Below are positions 63,046 to 64,000 of a DNA stretch of 64,000 nucleotides, in pieces (position 1 is the stretch's first letter; the number at the start of each line of letters is the position of its first letter). Under the pieces are notes generated by a model. It was not told the origin of the DNA. It saw only the letters and a list, made by a program, of their open reading frames with translations, and made no database searches. Made by a program: the position numbers and the translations under genes. The DNA lies in the IMG/VR virus record IMGVR_UViG_3300046820_000088, positions 1 through 64,000 of that record; one strand, written 5' to 3'. This DNA comes from a virus.

Positions 63046-64000
63046 TTACTCAAAGTCGAATAGTTTGTTAAATGTGTTATCACTTCTAGTAGAAGCAATA
63101 TCCCATTCCAGCACACCGATTAAGTTTTCTAACTTTTCGTCGATAACTGTAGTTTCCATTAGGCCATCGTCGAATGGTAAGTCCTTAAACCATTGCGGTA
63201 ATCGCAACTCGTCTACTGGATAGGCCACTGACGTATAGGCCATCGGGTTATCTTTGAGTTTACAGACAATAACTTTTGCACCGTCTGTAATGTTCATTGA
63301 ATACTTGTCGTCCATCATACGCTTTAAAGTGTTCCAGTTAAGGCTTGCACGAACATGCCCTGGCATATTTGCCTTACCTGCTTTCTTCTCTTTATCGCGA
63401 TACTGAGAAATATTGTTAGCACGTTTAGGACTACCTTTCTCCCAGCCCGGGCGAGTCTTAAACTCTGTTCGGAAGTTAGTGATGTATTCTAAGACAACTT
63501 CTTTCTCAACACCGTTTAGGACCTGTGTTAATACTTCGCTTAAAAAGTCTTGGATAACAACCGGGGTATCTGAGCGCTTGAGGTCCAACCCCATCGCTTT
63601 AATCTTTCCTGGCTTTCCGTCAATGTCTGATCTCTTTCCTTCTTTGTCGTAGTAAAGAACTGCATATCTCTTCTTAGTAATAAACAAACCTTTTGATGCG
63701 ACAATTTCTCGTCCTGCTTTGATAACTTCTCCTCTGCTTTTTGGGCAGTGGAAAGTGTCCTGCATGAATTTTGGAAATGTTCCATTAACTTCTTCTCCTA
63801 TGGTATCGTAAAGTTCAATAACTGCTTCTTTGCTCCACGGAATAAGACCTTTATCAATGTCTTTCTTCAGGGTACTGTATGCACTAAAATAACAAGAGTC
63901 AGTGTCACCATAAATGATAGACTTACCTCTGTAATCATAGTCGCCTGTAATGATTTCATTTACTTTACCTGCCATGTGTTTAACAATCTGGCGACCGGTA
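63046..64000 (-). CDS. 43: gp43 family-B DNA polymerase, C-terminal part
   Basis: Frame open to the window edge; about 318 codons visible, representing the palm and thumb. Motif B-type TGRQIVKHMAGKVNE appears at the edge, followed by motif C YGDTDSCYFS with the two catalytic aspartates, then KKRYAVLYYDKEGKR and the thumb. It replicates the phage genome with the clamp encoded just downstream. The C-terminus lacks an obvious extra domain. The N-terminal exonuclease part lies outside the window. Confidence 0.95.
   Translation of the reverse strand, partial: TGRQIVKHMAGKVNEIITGDYDYRGKSIIYGDTDSCYFSAYSTLKKDIDKGLIPWSKEAVIELYDTIGEEVNGTFPKFMQDTFHCPKSRGEVIKAGREIVASKGLFITKKRYAVLYYDKEGKRSDIDGKPGKIKAMGLDLKRSDTPVVIQDFLSEVLTQVLNGVEKEVVLEYITNFRTEFKTRPGWEKGSPKRANNISQYRDKEKKAGKANMPGHVRASLNWNTLKRMMDDKYSMNITDGAKVIVCKLKDNPMAYTSVAYPVDELRLPQWFKDLPFDDGLMETTVIDEKLENLIGVLEWDIASTRSDNTFNKLFDFE

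Noticed and set aside
62988-63116. Longer N-terminus for the clamp candidate (start 63116)
   Set aside because: It would run into gp43 and across a good sigma70-like promoter; AGGAGA supports the ATG at 62987.

Overview
The window is an AT-rich, almost gap-free segment of a large T4-like marine myovirus genome, of the cyanophage/pelagiphage type. The evidence is a set of T4-type core genes: gp46/gp47 recombination nuclease, gp55 late sigma factor, baseplate gp48, gp53, gp5, gp25 and gp6, RNase H, a candidate sliding clamp, and the C-terminal end of gp43 DNA polymerase. There are also T4-type late promoters (NATAAATA). Many small genes resemble proteins I associate with T4-like marine phages. 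No photosynthesis gene, tRNA, integrase, insertion sequence or CRISPR array was seen, so the host cannot be fixed from this window. Both ends cut through genes.

Layout. 1-2.0 kb (minus strand): two Ala/Gly-rich virion-type proteins behind a late promoter. 2.0-2.5 kb: a hairpin-rich region without a convincing gene. 2.5-6.9 kb (minus): gp55, gp47, a 19-codon micro-ORF, gp46, a small conserved protein and a GIY-YIG nuclease, most coupled by ATGA overlaps. 7.0-38.7 kb (plus): baseplate genes, one giant 4515-residue structural protein, a 645-bp structural gene, four paralogous tail-fibre genes and a further virion protein. 38.75-43.9 kb (plus): an operon rich in glycosyltransferase-like genes behind a late promoter that lies inside a hairpin. 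43.9-49.3 kb (minus): four consecutive radical-SAM genes, converging on that operon with a 19-bp tail-to-tail overlap. 49.3-53.7 kb (minus): small conserved genes and RNase H, with two late promoters. 53.7-62.2 kb (minus): a compact set of overlapping genes including QueE-, MazG-, cupin-, FolE-, GT-B-, QueD- and DpdA-like proteins. 62.2-64.0 kb (minus): sliding-clamp candidate and gp43.

How the parts fit. FolE, QueD-like, QueE-like and DpdA-like genes together suggest 7-deazaguanine modification of phage DNA. QueC is not in the window, and the QueD-like protein lacks residues that normally catalyse the reaction. gp55 would recognise the NATAAATA promoters in front of the structural genes, the glycosyltransferase operon and the gene block ending in the radical-SAM genes. 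At two of these promoters the upstream arm of a hairpin would be present only in read-through RNA and would then cover or abut the ribosome binding site, so translation would be restricted to late transcripts. The most unusual content is the pairing of a glycosyltransferase cluster with four radical-SAM enzymes beside the tail-fibre genes, together with the giant protein carrying propeller-like and carbohydrate-binding-like modules.
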